Source of the DNA: Acidobacteriota bacterium | GTDB taxonomy: Bacteria; Acidobacteriota; Thermoanaerobaculia; Multivoradales; JAHEKO01 | Direction of reading: 5' to 3' | NCBI GenBank assembly: GCA_029862975.1 | Contig: JAOTWP010000022.1 | Location: 1-41,716, forward strand | Length of the DNA: 41,716 bases | Shown: one piece after another, positions 8,637 to 15,648 of the stretch | How positions within the stretch are numbered: the stretch's first letter is position 1 | Layout of the letters: every line of letters starts with the position of its first letter | Notes under the pieces: generated by a model | Database searches by the model: none | Told to the model about the DNA's origin: nothing | Seen by the model: the letters and a program-made list of their open reading frames with translations, nothing else | Program-made: the position numbers and the translations under genes

Positions 8637-8642
8637 ATCCTA
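8637..8642 (-). promoter_or_regulatory. Putative -10 box (TAGGAT) of a leaderless promoter
   Basis: TAGGAT on the minus strand ends 6 nt before the ATG of the sulfatase-like gene; TTGCTG lies 15 nt further upstream as a possible -35. Confidence 0.45.
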
Positions 8643-8686
8643 GCTTGGGCTCCCGGCCAGCAACCTGCCCGAGCGGCGAGACGGGG

Positions 8687-8715
8687 CTGACACCGGCCGC
8701 AGCCTGGGCTACGCT
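8687..8715 (+). promoter_or_regulatory. Sigma-70-type promoter of the aminotransferase group (CTGACA-N17-TACGCT)
   Basis: CTGACA (8687-8692) and TACGCT (8710-8715) are spaced by exactly 17 nt. The -10 ends 9 nt before the ATG at 8725, so the transcript would be leaderless or nearly so. Confidence 0.55.
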
Positions 8716-8724
8716 GCCCCCGCC

Positions 8725-10020
8725 ATGAGCGATTCCGACCAGCTGCGCGAGCCGATCGCCGCCGCGAGCCCGGCGCTGTGGGCGGCGCTGTCCCCCCTGG
8801 GCAGGCGGGTGGCGTTTCCGCCGGACATTCCCTTCCAGGCGGCCCAGGCGCGGGGCAAGCGGTTCAACGGCACGATCGGCCAGGTCACCGACGGCGGCGG
8901 GCGGCCGCTCGCCCTGGCGGCGATCGAGGAGGCGCTGGCGCTGGCTCCCGAGGCGCGCGACCGGGCGCTGCTCTACTCGCCGGTGCAGGGCATCCCGGAG
9001 GTCCGCGCCGCGTGGCGCCGCTGGCAGCGGCGCGGTCTCGGGGACGACGCGCCGGCGTCGAGCCTGCCGCTCGTCACCGTCGGCCTGACCCACGGCCTGG
9101 CCGTGGCGGCGGATCTCTTCGGCGGCGAGGGCAAGGCGATCGCCGTCCCGGCACCCTACTGGGGCAACTACCGGCAGACCTTCGCGGCGCGCACCGGCGC
9201 CCGCGTCCTCCCGGCGCCCGCCTATCGCGACGGCGCCTACAACCCGCAGGCCGTCTGCGAGGCGCTGGCCGGCGAGCCGCCGGGGGAGCCCGCCGTGGCG
9301 ATCGTCAACCTGCCCTCGAATCCCGGCGGCTACATGCCGACCGCGGGCGAGCGGCAGGCGCTGTGCGCCGCGCTCCTGGCCGAGGCCGAGCGCCGGCCGC
9401 TCGTCGTCCTGTGCGACGACGCCTACGCCGGCCTCGTCTACGAGCCCGGCGTCCCCGCCCGCTCCGTCTTCTGGGACCTGGCCGGGCGGCACCCCGGCCT
9501 CGTGCCGGTCAAGATCGACGGCGGCACGAAGGAGTTCTCCTTCTTCGGCGGCCGGGTGGGCTTCCTGACCTTTCCGTTCGCCCCCGGCAGCGAGGTCGCC
9601 GAGGCGCTCGAGAGCAAGGTCAAGTGCCTCGTCCGCTCCGTCGTCGGCTCGCCCGTGGCGACGAGCCAGATGCTCCTCCTGCGAGCCCTCGAGGCCGCCG
9701 ATGTCGAGGAGCAGGTGGCGGCCGTGCGGCGGCGCCTGGAGCGGCGCTGTCGCGTCCTCACGGCCGCTCTGGCGGGCGTCGACCGGGCGCTGCTGCGCCC
9801 CCTGCCGTTCAACGCCGGCTGCTTCGCCCTCGTCGAGCTGGCGCCCCGGCTCGACCCGGAGGCGGCGCGCCGCCACCTCCTCGCCGAGCACGACACCGGG
9901 CTCATCGCGATCGCGCCGAGCTACCTGCGCATCGCGTTCTGCTCCGTCAAGGCGGACGATCTGCCGGCCCTGGTCGCCAACCTCGAGCGGGGCGTCCGCG
10001 AACTGGCCGCGAGGGGCTGA
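8725..10020 (+). CDS. Pyridoxal-phosphate aminotransferase, class I/II
   Basis: A 431-residue cytoplasmic fold-type I PLP enzyme. Motifs in order are YSPVQGIPEVRAAWR, the cofactor-stacking region APYWGNYRQTF, NLPSNPGGYMPT (the NPxG motif), CDDAYAGLVYE with the PLP-ring Asp, and GGTKEFSFFGGRVGF with Schiff-base Lys269. This layout is that of aromatic or alanine-type aminotransferases; the donor and acceptor are not evident. It heads a likely three-gene group: the next start codon follows its stop directly, and a thioesterase-like gene follows that. Confidence 0.9.
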   Translation: MSDSDQLREPIAAASPALWAALSPLGRRVAFPPDIPFQAAQARGKRFNGTIGQVTDGGGRPLALAAIEEALALAPEARDRALLYSPVQGIPEVRAAWRRWQRRGLGDDAPASSLPLVTVGLTHGLAVAADLFGGEGKAIAVPAPYWGNYRQTFAARTGARVLPAPAYRDGAYNPQAVCEALAGEPPGEPAVAIVNLPSNPGGYMPTAGERQALCAALLAEAERRPLVVLCDDAYAGLVYEPGVPARSVFWDLAGRHPGLVPVKIDGGTKEFSFFGGRVGFLTFPFAPGSEVAEALESKVKCLVRSVVGSPVATSQMLLLRALEAADVEEQVAAVRRRLERRCRVLTAALAGVDRALLRPLPFNAGCFALVELAPRLDPEAARRHLLAEHDTGLIAIAPSYLRIAFCSVKADDLPALVANLERGVRELAARG

Positions 10021-10437
10021 GTGCGCCTTCTGGCCTATCTCTGGGCCGCGCCGAGCACGCTCCTGGGGCTCGTCCTGGGTGCGCTCTGCCGCCTCGGCGG
10101 CGGCGCCCTCCGGCTCACGGGGGGCGTCGTCGAGGTCGAGGGCCGCTGGCTGGCCTGGCTGCTGGAGCGGGCGCCCGTGCCGCCGGCCGGCGTCGAGGCG
10201 CTGACGCTCGGCCACGTCGTCCTCGGCCGCAGCCCGGGCTGCCTCGAGCGCTGCCGCGCCCACGAGCGGATCCACGTGCGCCAGTACGAGCGCTGGGGCC
10301 CGCTCTTCCTGCCGGCCTACGCGGCGTCCAGCCTCTGGCAGTGGCTGCGCGGCCGCGACCCCTACCGCGACAACCGTTTCGAGCGCGAGGCCTACGCGGC
10401 CGCACCGCCCGACGGCGGCGCCACCGCCAGGAGCTGA
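10021..10437 (+). CDS. Hypothetical membrane protein with HERIH (HExxH) motif
   Basis: A 138-residue protein beginning GTG immediately after the aminotransferase stop. It has an N-terminal hydrophobic stretch (about residues 3-24), then CRAHERIHVRQYERWGPLFLPAYAASSLW. HERIH fits the HExxH zinc-protease pattern, and similar small proteins exist under uninformative names. No third zinc ligand is obvious, so protease activity is not established. The last 20 residues are low complexity. The tight join suggests translation coupled to the aminotransferase. Confidence 0.72.
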   Translation: MRLLAYLWAAPSTLLGLVLGALCRLGGGALRLTGGVVEVEGRWLAWLLERAPVPPAGVEALTLGHVVLGRSPGCLERCRAHERIHVRQYERWGPLFLPAYAASSLWQWLRGRDPYRDNRFEREAYAAAPPDGGATARS

Positions 10438-10462
10438 TCGCTGGCCGAGGCCGCCGCCGACG

Positions 10463-10948
10463 ATGGACGGACGCTGGTTTGGACGGCTGCTGAGCTGGTA
10501 CCCGCCTTTCTGGGGCACGGGGATCCGCTTCCGCGTGGCCGCGGACTACTCCGCGGCCGAGGCGTCGATGACGCTGCGCTTCTACAACCGCAACTACTTC
10601 GGCACCCACTTCGGAGGCAGCCTCTACGCCATGGTCGACCCGGTCTACGTCCTGCTGCTGGCCAACCGGCTCGGTGCGGACTACTCCGTGTGGGACCAGG
10701 CGGCGGCGATCGAGTTCGTCAAGCCGGGCAGGGGCGTCGTCCGGGCCCGGTTCGAGGTCGGCGACGACCGCCTGCGGGAAGTGCGGGCCGCGACGCGCGG
10801 GGGCGCGACGTACCGCCCGGTATGGCCGGTCGAGGTCGTCGACGCGGCCGGCGAGGTCGTGGCCCGGGTGCAGAAGACGCTCTACATCCGCCGCCTGGCG
10901 GGAGACGGCCCGGAGCCGGCCGCGGCAGGCGACGACGCCGGGCGCTAG
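10463..10948 (+). CDS. DUF4442 hotdog-fold thioesterase-like protein
   Basis: A 161-residue cytoplasmic protein. The stretch MTLRFYNRNYFGTHFGGSLYAMVDPVYVLLL is the hotdog-fold core helix region as seen in DUF4442, a PaaI/YiiD-like thioesterase group, and KPGRGVVRARFEV is the following strand pair. The role is probably hydrolysis of an acyl-thioester; the substrate is unknown. It is the third gene after the aminotransferase, 25 nt from the previous stop, and its stop shares CTAG with the convergent SDR gene. Confidence 0.8.
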   Translation: MDGRWFGRLLSWYPPFWGTGIRFRVAADYSAAEASMTLRFYNRNYFGTHFGGSLYAMVDPVYVLLLANRLGADYSVWDQAAAIEFVKPGRGVVRARFEVGDDRLREVRAATRGGATYRPVWPVEVVDAAGEVVARVQKTLYIRRLAGDGPEPAAAGDDAGR

Positions 10949-11730
10949 AACAGCCCCTTGGCGTAGCCGCCTTCGACGGCGATCGACTGGCCGGTGACGT
11001 AGGAGGCCTCCGGCGAGCAGAGGAAGCCGACGACGGCGCCGATCTCCTCGGGCTCGGCGAGGCGGCCGATGGCGGCGTCGCGGGCCGGAGCGTCGAGGAT
11101 CTCGTCGAGCGGCTCGCCCGTCTGCTCGGCGCGCATGGTGGCGAGCTCGATCTGGCGGCCGGTGCGGGTGTAGCCCGGGAGCACGGCGTTGACGGTGACG
11201 CCCGCGGCGGCGACCTCGAGGGCCAGCGTCTTCAGGTAGCCGAGGACGGCGGGCCGCAGCGCGTTCGACAGCGTCAGGCCGGGGATCGGCTGCCGCGACG
11301 AGACCGAGTTGATGGCGACGATGCGGCCCCAGCCGCGGCGGATCATGCCGGGAAGCACGAGCCGGCACAGCCGGGGCACGAAGAGCAGCGCCAGGGGGAT
11401 CGCCGCCTGCCAGTCCGCGTCGTCGAGCTCGAGCGCCCGCTTGGCCGCGGGGCCGCCGCCGTTGGGCACGAGGACGTCGATCGGCCCGAGCGTCTCCTCG
11501 ACCTCGTTGACGAGCTCTTCGAGGTCGTCCTGGTGGCTCACGTCCGCGGCGACGGCGATCACCTCCGCGCCGTCGGCGGCCAGGCCGCGCCGCGCCGCGT
11601 CCAGCTTGGCGCCGCCGCGGCTCGACAGCGCGATCCGGGCGCCGCGGGCGGCCAGGGCGCGGGCGGCCGCCAGGCCGAGGCCGGAGCTCGATCCCGTGAC
11701 CAGGGCCACGCGCTCCTCGAGGCCCTTCAT
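10945..11730 (-). CDS. Atypical SDR oxidoreductase (beta-ketoacyl-reductase-like)
   Basis: A 261-residue SDR with cofactor loop TGSSSGLG (about residues 13-20) and the C-terminal PEASYVTGQSIAVEGG that is common in 3-oxoacyl-ACP-reductase-like proteins. Key residues are not classical: NNAG is NGGG, and the YxxxK site reads TLSNALRP without Tyr or Lys. This fits a described SDR subgroup that resembles FabG but lacks the standard tetrad. Activity is therefore uncertain. It overlaps the 3-hydroxyacyl-CoA dehydrogenase by 4 bp and is the last gene of that set, which suggests acyl-chain or degradative metabolism. Confidence 0.85.
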   Translation of the reverse strand: MKGLEERVALVTGSSSGLGLAAARALAARGARIALSSRGGAKLDAARRGLAADGAEVIAVAADVSHQDDLEELVNEVEETLGPIDVLVPNGGGPAAKRALELDDADWQAAIPLALLFVPRLCRLVLPGMIRRGWGRIVAINSVSSRQPIPGLTLSNALRPAVLGYLKTLALEVAAAGVTVNAVLPGYTRTGRQIELATMRAEQTGEPLDEILDAPARDAAIGRLAEPEEIGAVVGFLCSPEASYVTGQSIAVEGGYAKGLF

Positions 11731-12614
11731 CGCTCGTCTCCGGCGAGGCGCCGGCCGTTCTCGTCGTACGCGTAGACGCCGCGGCCGGTCTTGCGGCCGA
11801 GCCGGCCGGCCTTGACGTACTGCTCCATCAGCGTCGTCGGGCGGTAGGTGTCGCCGAGGGTGCGGTGCAGGAAGCGGAGGATCGAGAGGCGTACGTCGAG
11901 CCCCACGAGGTCGACCATCTCGAACGGTCCCATGGGGTGATTGAGGCCCAGCTTCAAGGCCTTGTCGATGTCCTCGGGGGTCGCCAGGCCGGCCTCGAGC
12001 ATCCGGAACGCCTCGTTGCCGATGAGCGCGTTGATGCGGCTGGTGACGAAGCCCGGCGACTCCTTGACGACGACCACCTCCTTGCCCATGCGCTCGCCGA
12101 CCGCGGCGAGCGCGGCGAGCGTCGCCTCCGCCGTCTCGAGGCCGCGGACGAGCTCGATCAAGCGCATCAGGTGCACGGGGTTGAAGAAGTGCATGCCCGC
12201 GAAGCGGTCGGGCCGGTCGGTGGCCGCCGCCATCTCGGTGATCGAGAGGCCGGAGGTGTTGGACGCCAGGAGCGCGTGCGCCGGGCAGGCGGCGACGACC
12301 TGTCCGAAGATCTCGAGCTTGAGGTCGATCGACTCCGGCACAGCCTCGATCACGAGGTCGGCCGCCGCGACGGCCGCGGCGAGGTCGACGCCGAAGGCCA
12401 GCCGCTCCTTGGCGCGGGCGGCGGCGTCGGCGTCGACCTTGCCCTTCTCGACCCCCCGGTCGAGATTGCGGTGGATCTGCGCTTCGGCCTTGCGCAGCGC
12501 CTCGGGCGCGACGTCGAAGAGCCGGGTCTCGTAGCCGGCGAGCGCCGAGACGTGGGCGATGCCGAGCCCCATCGTGCCGGCGCCGAGTACGGCGAGCTGT
12601 CGGATCTCTGCCAT
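11727..12614 (-). CDS. 3-hydroxyacyl-CoA dehydrogenase (3-hydroxybutyryl-CoA type)
   Basis: A 295-residue cytoplasmic enzyme that interconverts 3-hydroxyacyl-CoA and 3-oxoacyl-CoA with NAD(H). The N-terminal GAGTMGLGIAHVSALAGY is the dinucleotide loop; ASNTSGLSITEMA and HFFNPVHLMRLIELV follow, the latter containing the catalytic His. The C-terminal domain shows GFVTSRINALIGNEAFRMLE and NHPMGPFEMVDLVGLDV. Length is typical of the single-domain Hbd/PaaH group. A GAGAGGGA Shine-Dalgarno lies about 8 nt before the ATG. Its neighbours are the zinc dehydrogenase upstream and the atypical SDR downstream. Confidence 0.93.
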   Translation of the reverse strand: MAEIRQLAVLGAGTMGLGIAHVSALAGYETRLFDVAPEALRKAEAQIHRNLDRGVEKGKVDADAAARAKERLAFGVDLAAAVAAADLVIEAVPESIDLKLEIFGQVVAACPAHALLASNTSGLSITEMAAATDRPDRFAGMHFFNPVHLMRLIELVRGLETAEATLAALAAVGERMGKEVVVVKESPGFVTSRINALIGNEAFRMLEAGLATPEDIDKALKLGLNHPMGPFEMVDLVGLDVRLSILRFLHRTLGDTYRPTTLMEQYVKAGRLGRKTGRGVYAYDENGRRLAGDER

Positions 12615-12702
12615 GGTCGGTCCCTCTCGCTTGGATGCTCCCTGCCCGGATCGGCCCGGGTCGGGCCGTGAAGCTCGCCCCCCGGCGCCGCGCGCGCCGT
12701 CC

Positions 12703-13737
12703 TCAGTCCACGATCAGGACGATCTTGCCGAACTGCTCGCGGCTTTCGAGCGCCGCCTGCGCCGCGGGCGCCTGCGCGAGCGGCAACGTGCGGTCGATCA
12801 CGGGCTCGAGAGCTCCGGACACGACGAACTTTAGCAGGTGCCGCAGCTCCGCCAGCGACCCCATCGTCGAGCCGAGGATGGACTGGTTCTTGAAGAACAG
12901 CATCCGCAGGTTGACCTCGGCGGCCGCCGCCGCGGTGGCGCCGCAGAAAACGAGGCGGCCGCCGCGGGCCAGGACCTTCAGGCTCTTCTCGAAGGTGTCG
13001 CCGCCCACGTGGTCGAAGACGACCTCGACCCCCTTGCGGCCGGTGATCTCCCGCACGGCGGCGACGAAGTCGTGCTCGCGGTAGTTGACGGTGTGGGTGG
13101 CGCCCAGCCGCGTCGCCTTCTCGAGCTTGGCGTCGCTGCCGGCCGTGGCGATGACGTGGCGCGCGCCGAGCAGCTTGGCGATCTGCAGGCCGGCGCTCGA
13201 GACCCCCGAGCCCGCCGCGTGGACGAGCACGTCCTCGAGCGGCCGCAGGCGAGCCCGGGTGACGAGCATGTGCCAGGCGGTCATGAACACGAGGGGCAGG
13301 GCGGCGGCCTGCGCGAAGGAGAGCCCGGCGGGCAGCGGCAGGACGTTGCGGGCCGGCGCGACGACGTACTCGGCGTAGCCGCCGTCGCGGTGCTCGCCGA
13401 GGATCCCGTAGCTTTCGCAGAGCATGTCCTCGGCGCCGATGCAGCGGTCGCAGTGGCCGCAGGAGACGCCCGGAGCGAGGAGGACGGGGGTCCCGATCTC
13501 GTGGTCGCCGGCGCCGGCGCCAACGGCGTCGATCTCGCCGGCGATCTCGCTGCCGGGAACCAGCGGCAGCGGGAACTGATGCCCGGGGACCCCGTCGCGC
13601 ACCCACAGGTCGAGGCGGTTCAGGGCGCAGGCCCGGACCCGAACGCGGACCTCGGTGGGACCGGGCTCGGGAGTCGGCAGCTCGGTCCACTCCAGGGCCT
13701 CCGGTCCGCCGTGGCGACTGATTCTGAAGGCCCGCAC
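12703..13737 (-). CDS. Zinc-binding alcohol dehydrogenase / quinone oxidoreductase family protein
   Basis: A 344-residue MDR-superfamily enzyme. The N-terminal GroES-like half carries the structural zinc lobe CGHCDRCIGAEDMLC (Cys93, 96, 99, 107); the Rossmann half has HAAGSGVSSAGLQIAKLLGA and FDHVGGDTFEKSLKVL. It probably reduces or oxidises a carbonyl or enoyl compound with NADPH; the substrate is unknown. It starts with GTG, with TAGAAT 9 nt upstream, and is the first gene of a minus-strand trio with the acyl-CoA dehydrogenase and atypical SDR, 88 nt from the next start. Confidence 0.9.
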   Translation of the reverse strand: MRAFRISRHGGPEALEWTELPTPEPGPTEVRVRVRACALNRLDLWVRDGVPGHQFPLPLVPGSEIAGEIDAVGAGAGDHEIGTPVLLAPGVSCGHCDRCIGAEDMLCESYGILGEHRDGGYAEYVVAPARNVLPLPAGLSFAQAAALPLVFMTAWHMLVTRARLRPLEDVLVHAAGSGVSSAGLQIAKLLGARHVIATAGSDAKLEKATRLGATHTVNYREHDFVAAVREITGRKGVEVVFDHVGGDTFEKSLKVLARGGRLVFCGATAAAAAEVNLRMLFFKNQSILGSTMGSLAELRHLLKFVVSGALEPVIDRTLPLAQAPAAQAALESREQFGKIVLIVD

Positions 13738-13746
13738 GATGCCGTC

Positions 13747-13752
13747 ATTCTA
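13747..13752 (-). promoter_or_regulatory. Putative -10 box (TAGAAT) of a leaderless promoter
   Basis: TAGAAT on the minus strand ends 9 nt before the GTG of the zinc dehydrogenase. It is close to the TATAAT consensus; no good -35 is visible. Confidence 0.45.
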
Positions 13753-13856
13753 ACCGGCCCCCGGGGCGTCCGGTAGCCGGCCGGCGAGCGCCGGCCGGGC
13801 GCCCCGCGGGGGAGTGCCGCCGAGACCGAAAAACGCTGTGCCTGTGCACCTTTGGG

Positions 13857-13885
13857 TTGCATTCCCGCGAGGATTCGTCGACAAT
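13857..13885 (+). promoter_or_regulatory. Sigma-70-type promoter (TTGCAT-N17-GACAAT)
   Basis: TTGCAT and GACAAT are 17 nt apart, 51 nt before the start of the outer-membrane protein gene, which has its own Shine-Dalgarno. It lies in the 199-nt divergent gap shared with the zinc dehydrogenase. Confidence 0.5.
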
Positions 13886-13936
13886 CGCGCGAAGCGGATC
13901 AGCTACTGCCGACTGGGTGGAGACTGGAGGATTCAG

Positions 13937-14515
13937 ATGAAGAGCCGCACAAGACCTTGGACTCTCGCGCTGCTCGCGCTCGCGTTGTGCTCGGCGCCCG
14001 CGACTGCCAGCAGCATTGGATTCTTCGTGTCCTCGTACTCGCCGGACGACACGGACACCAGAGAGGGCGTCGGCCTCGACCTCGAGTTCGGCTCCGGACC
14101 GGTCGAGTTCGAGATCCGCGCGGCGTACTACACCGAGCTCGTAAGCAAGGCCAACCCCGAGATCTTCGAGCTCGAGGCGGTGCCGGTCGACTTCGGCCTC
14201 AACCGCAGCTTCGGCGGCGGCGGGAAGATCACCCCCTACGTCGGCGGCGGCTTCACCTACGCCGTCTTCGACTTCGTCGGCGACGTGACCATCGCCCCGG
14301 GCGTGCGGCGGGCCGTGGCCATCGACGCCGAGTTCGGCTTCTACGCCCAGGCGGGATTCGAGTTCGACATCGGCAAGAACTGGGAAGGCTCCGTCGAGGG
14401 GCTCTTCCGCCAGCTCGACGCCGAGCCCGAGGGCGACGACCTCGGCACGTTCCTCGACCAGCCCTTGAGCATGTCCGGCCCCGCCTTCAACGTCGGCCTC
14501 GCCGTCCACTGGTAG
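13937..14515 (+). CDS. Outer-membrane beta-barrel protein (OmpA/OmpW-like fold)
   Basis: A 192-residue exported protein. The signal peptide (MKSRTRPWTLALLALALCSAPATA) is followed by amphipathic strands typical of an eight-stranded barrel: VEFEIRAAYYTEL, KITPYVGGGFTYAVFDF, GFYAQAGFEFDIG and a final FNVGLAVHW that ends in an aromatic residue, the usual BAM targeting signal. No OmpA peptidoglycan domain is present. Function is unknown. A perfect GGAGG lies 6 nt before the ATG, which fixes the start although the frame is open further upstream. Confidence 0.82.
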   Translation: MKSRTRPWTLALLALALCSAPATASSIGFFVSSYSPDDTDTREGVGLDLEFGSGPVEFEIRAAYYTELVSKANPEIFELEAVPVDFGLNRSFGGGGKITPYVGGGFTYAVFDFVGDVTIAPGVRRAVAIDAEFGFYAQAGFEFDIGKNWEGSVEGLFRQLDAEPEGDDLGTFLDQPLSMSGPAFNVGLAVHW

Positions 14516-14587
14516 TCGGCTCCTCCCGACGAGGGAACTGGGCCCTCGAGGCGCGGGCGCCCCGAGCGCTCTGATCAGCGGGTCGGA

Positions 14588-15073
14588 TCAGTCGAATTCC
14601 TTGACAGGCTCTGCCTGGTGATCGCCCACTCGGCCTGCTTCGATCTCGGCCTTGAAGTAGTTCTCGCCCCGAATCGGCGCGTCCGCCAGCCGCCGGAGCA
14701 ACGCGATCTGGCCGATGTGGGTGAGCGCGTCCGCGATTGGGCCCTGGAACATCTTCTCCTCGGGAAACCCGGTCGGCTCGCCGCTCGCGAGGCGCCGGTC
14801 CAGAGCCTCGAGCGCGGCGAAGAAACGGGAAACCTCGTCTTCCCAAGAGCGCGTCTCGGAGTCGCGCCACACTTGGCGGCCCTCGGCCTGCGAGAGCGCC
14901 CAGTCCAGCAGATCCCCGACGTGCGCCAGAATCTGCCCCGGGGTCCGGGTGCTCGGACCGATGCGAAGCTCCGCAAAACCACGCGGCGCTCCACGAATCG
15001 CCTTGCCGCCGCGGTACGCCAGGGTCGCCAGGGTGTGGCGTAGGAACTCGGTCTTGATGTTGGGAATCGTCAT
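14588..15073 (-). CDS. DinB-like (DfsB) family protein
   Basis: A 161-residue four-helix-bundle protein of the DinB superfamily, which often binds metal through three His. Visible helices include TPGQILAHVGDLLDWAL, with His in the first ligand position, and ADALTHIGQIALLRRLADAPIRGENYFKAEI, with the C-terminal His motif and the ENYF stretch common in this family. Members act as thiol-dependent transferases or have unknown roles. An alternative GTG at 15085 has GGGAGGGG butted against it, so the ATG at 15073 with about 11 nt spacing is preferred. It is divergent from csoR. Confidence 0.78.
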   Translation of the reverse strand: MTIPNIKTEFLRHTLATLAYRGGKAIRGAPRGFAELRIGPSTRTPGQILAHVGDLLDWALSQAEGRQVWRDSETRSWEDEVSRFFAALEALDRRLASGEPTGFPEEKMFQGPIADALTHIGQIALLRRLADAPIRGENYFKAEIEAGRVGDHQAEPVKEFD

Positions 15074-15297
15074 TGGACGTCGCACCCCTCCCGGATCTAG
15101 TTCATCACAAAGACGAGGCAGCCCAGGGCAGCGCCTGTCTCGGTCCCAAGCGAACTCTCAGAGCTCCCTATTGTAGAGCCAAGCACCCTCCTCCCACCCC
15201 GCGTGCTCCGCGTGGAACCGGCGCTTCCCGACGACCGGCAGAGCCACTCCGGACCCGGAGGGAGACGACGGGAGGTCTCCGCTTGTCGTCGGGGGGG

Positions 15298-15303
15298 TTG
15301 ACA
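15298..15303 (+). promoter_or_regulatory. Perfect -35 element (TTGACA) of the csoR promoter
   Basis: TTGACA is exact consensus. Seventeen to 22 nt downstream lie weak -10-like hexamers (CATGCT at 15321, TAGATA at 15326), both inside the CsoR operator, so repressor binding would block the promoter. Confidence 0.6.
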
Positions 15304-15321
15304 GACGTCCCGGGCAGGTGC

Positions 15322-15352
15322 ATGCTAGATACCCCTGGGGGGTATCTAGCAT
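15322..15352. promoter_or_regulatory. CsoR operator palindrome overlapping the csoR start codon
   Basis: Perfect 14-bp inverted repeat ATGCTAGATACCCC / GGGGTATCTAGCAT with a 3-nt centre (TGG). The TACCCC-N3-GGGGTA core is the type of GC-tract operator known for CsoR-family repressors. The right arm ends in the AT of the csoR ATG (15351), so it covers the -10 region, the weak Shine-Dalgarno G-run and the start codon. Confidence 0.88.
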
Positions 15353-15638
15353 GAAGACCGCCACCAAAGACGAGCTGTTGAAGCGGTTGAGGCGCGCCGA
15401 GGGGCAGATGGCGGCGATCCGGCGCATGGTGGACGAGGACGAGGGCTGCGTGGACGTCCTCCTGCAGATCTCGGCGGTCCGCGGGGCGCTGGGCAAGGCC
15501 GGGCAGGTGCTGCTCGGCTCGCACCTCGAGACCTGCGTCTCGGACGCCCTGACGAGCGGCGACGCCGAAGAGCGGCGCCACCAGGTCGACGACCTGATGA
15601 AGATCTTCGGCCGCTTCGGCGGGATCACGGCGCGGTGA
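15351..15638 (+). CDS. csoR: CsoR-family copper-sensing transcriptional repressor
   Basis: A 95-residue all-helical DUF156 repressor. The metal ligands of the CsoR class are present: Cys33 (GCVDVLLQI), His58 and Cys62 (LLGSHLETC). There is no N-terminal His as in the nickel/cobalt sensor RcnR, so Cu(I) is the likely signal; copper binding would release the operator. The gene starts inside its own palindromic operator and is followed 10 nt later by a copper/zinc efflux permease, so it very likely autoregulates this two-gene operon. An upstream in-frame start at 15318 would disrupt the promoter layout and is rejected. Confidence 0.93.
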   Translation: MKTATKDELLKRLRRAEGQMAAIRRMVDEDEGCVDVLLQISAVRGALGKAGQVLLGSHLETCVSDALTSGDAEERRHQVDDLMKIFGRFGGITAR

Positions 15639-15648
15639 GGGCGCGGCC

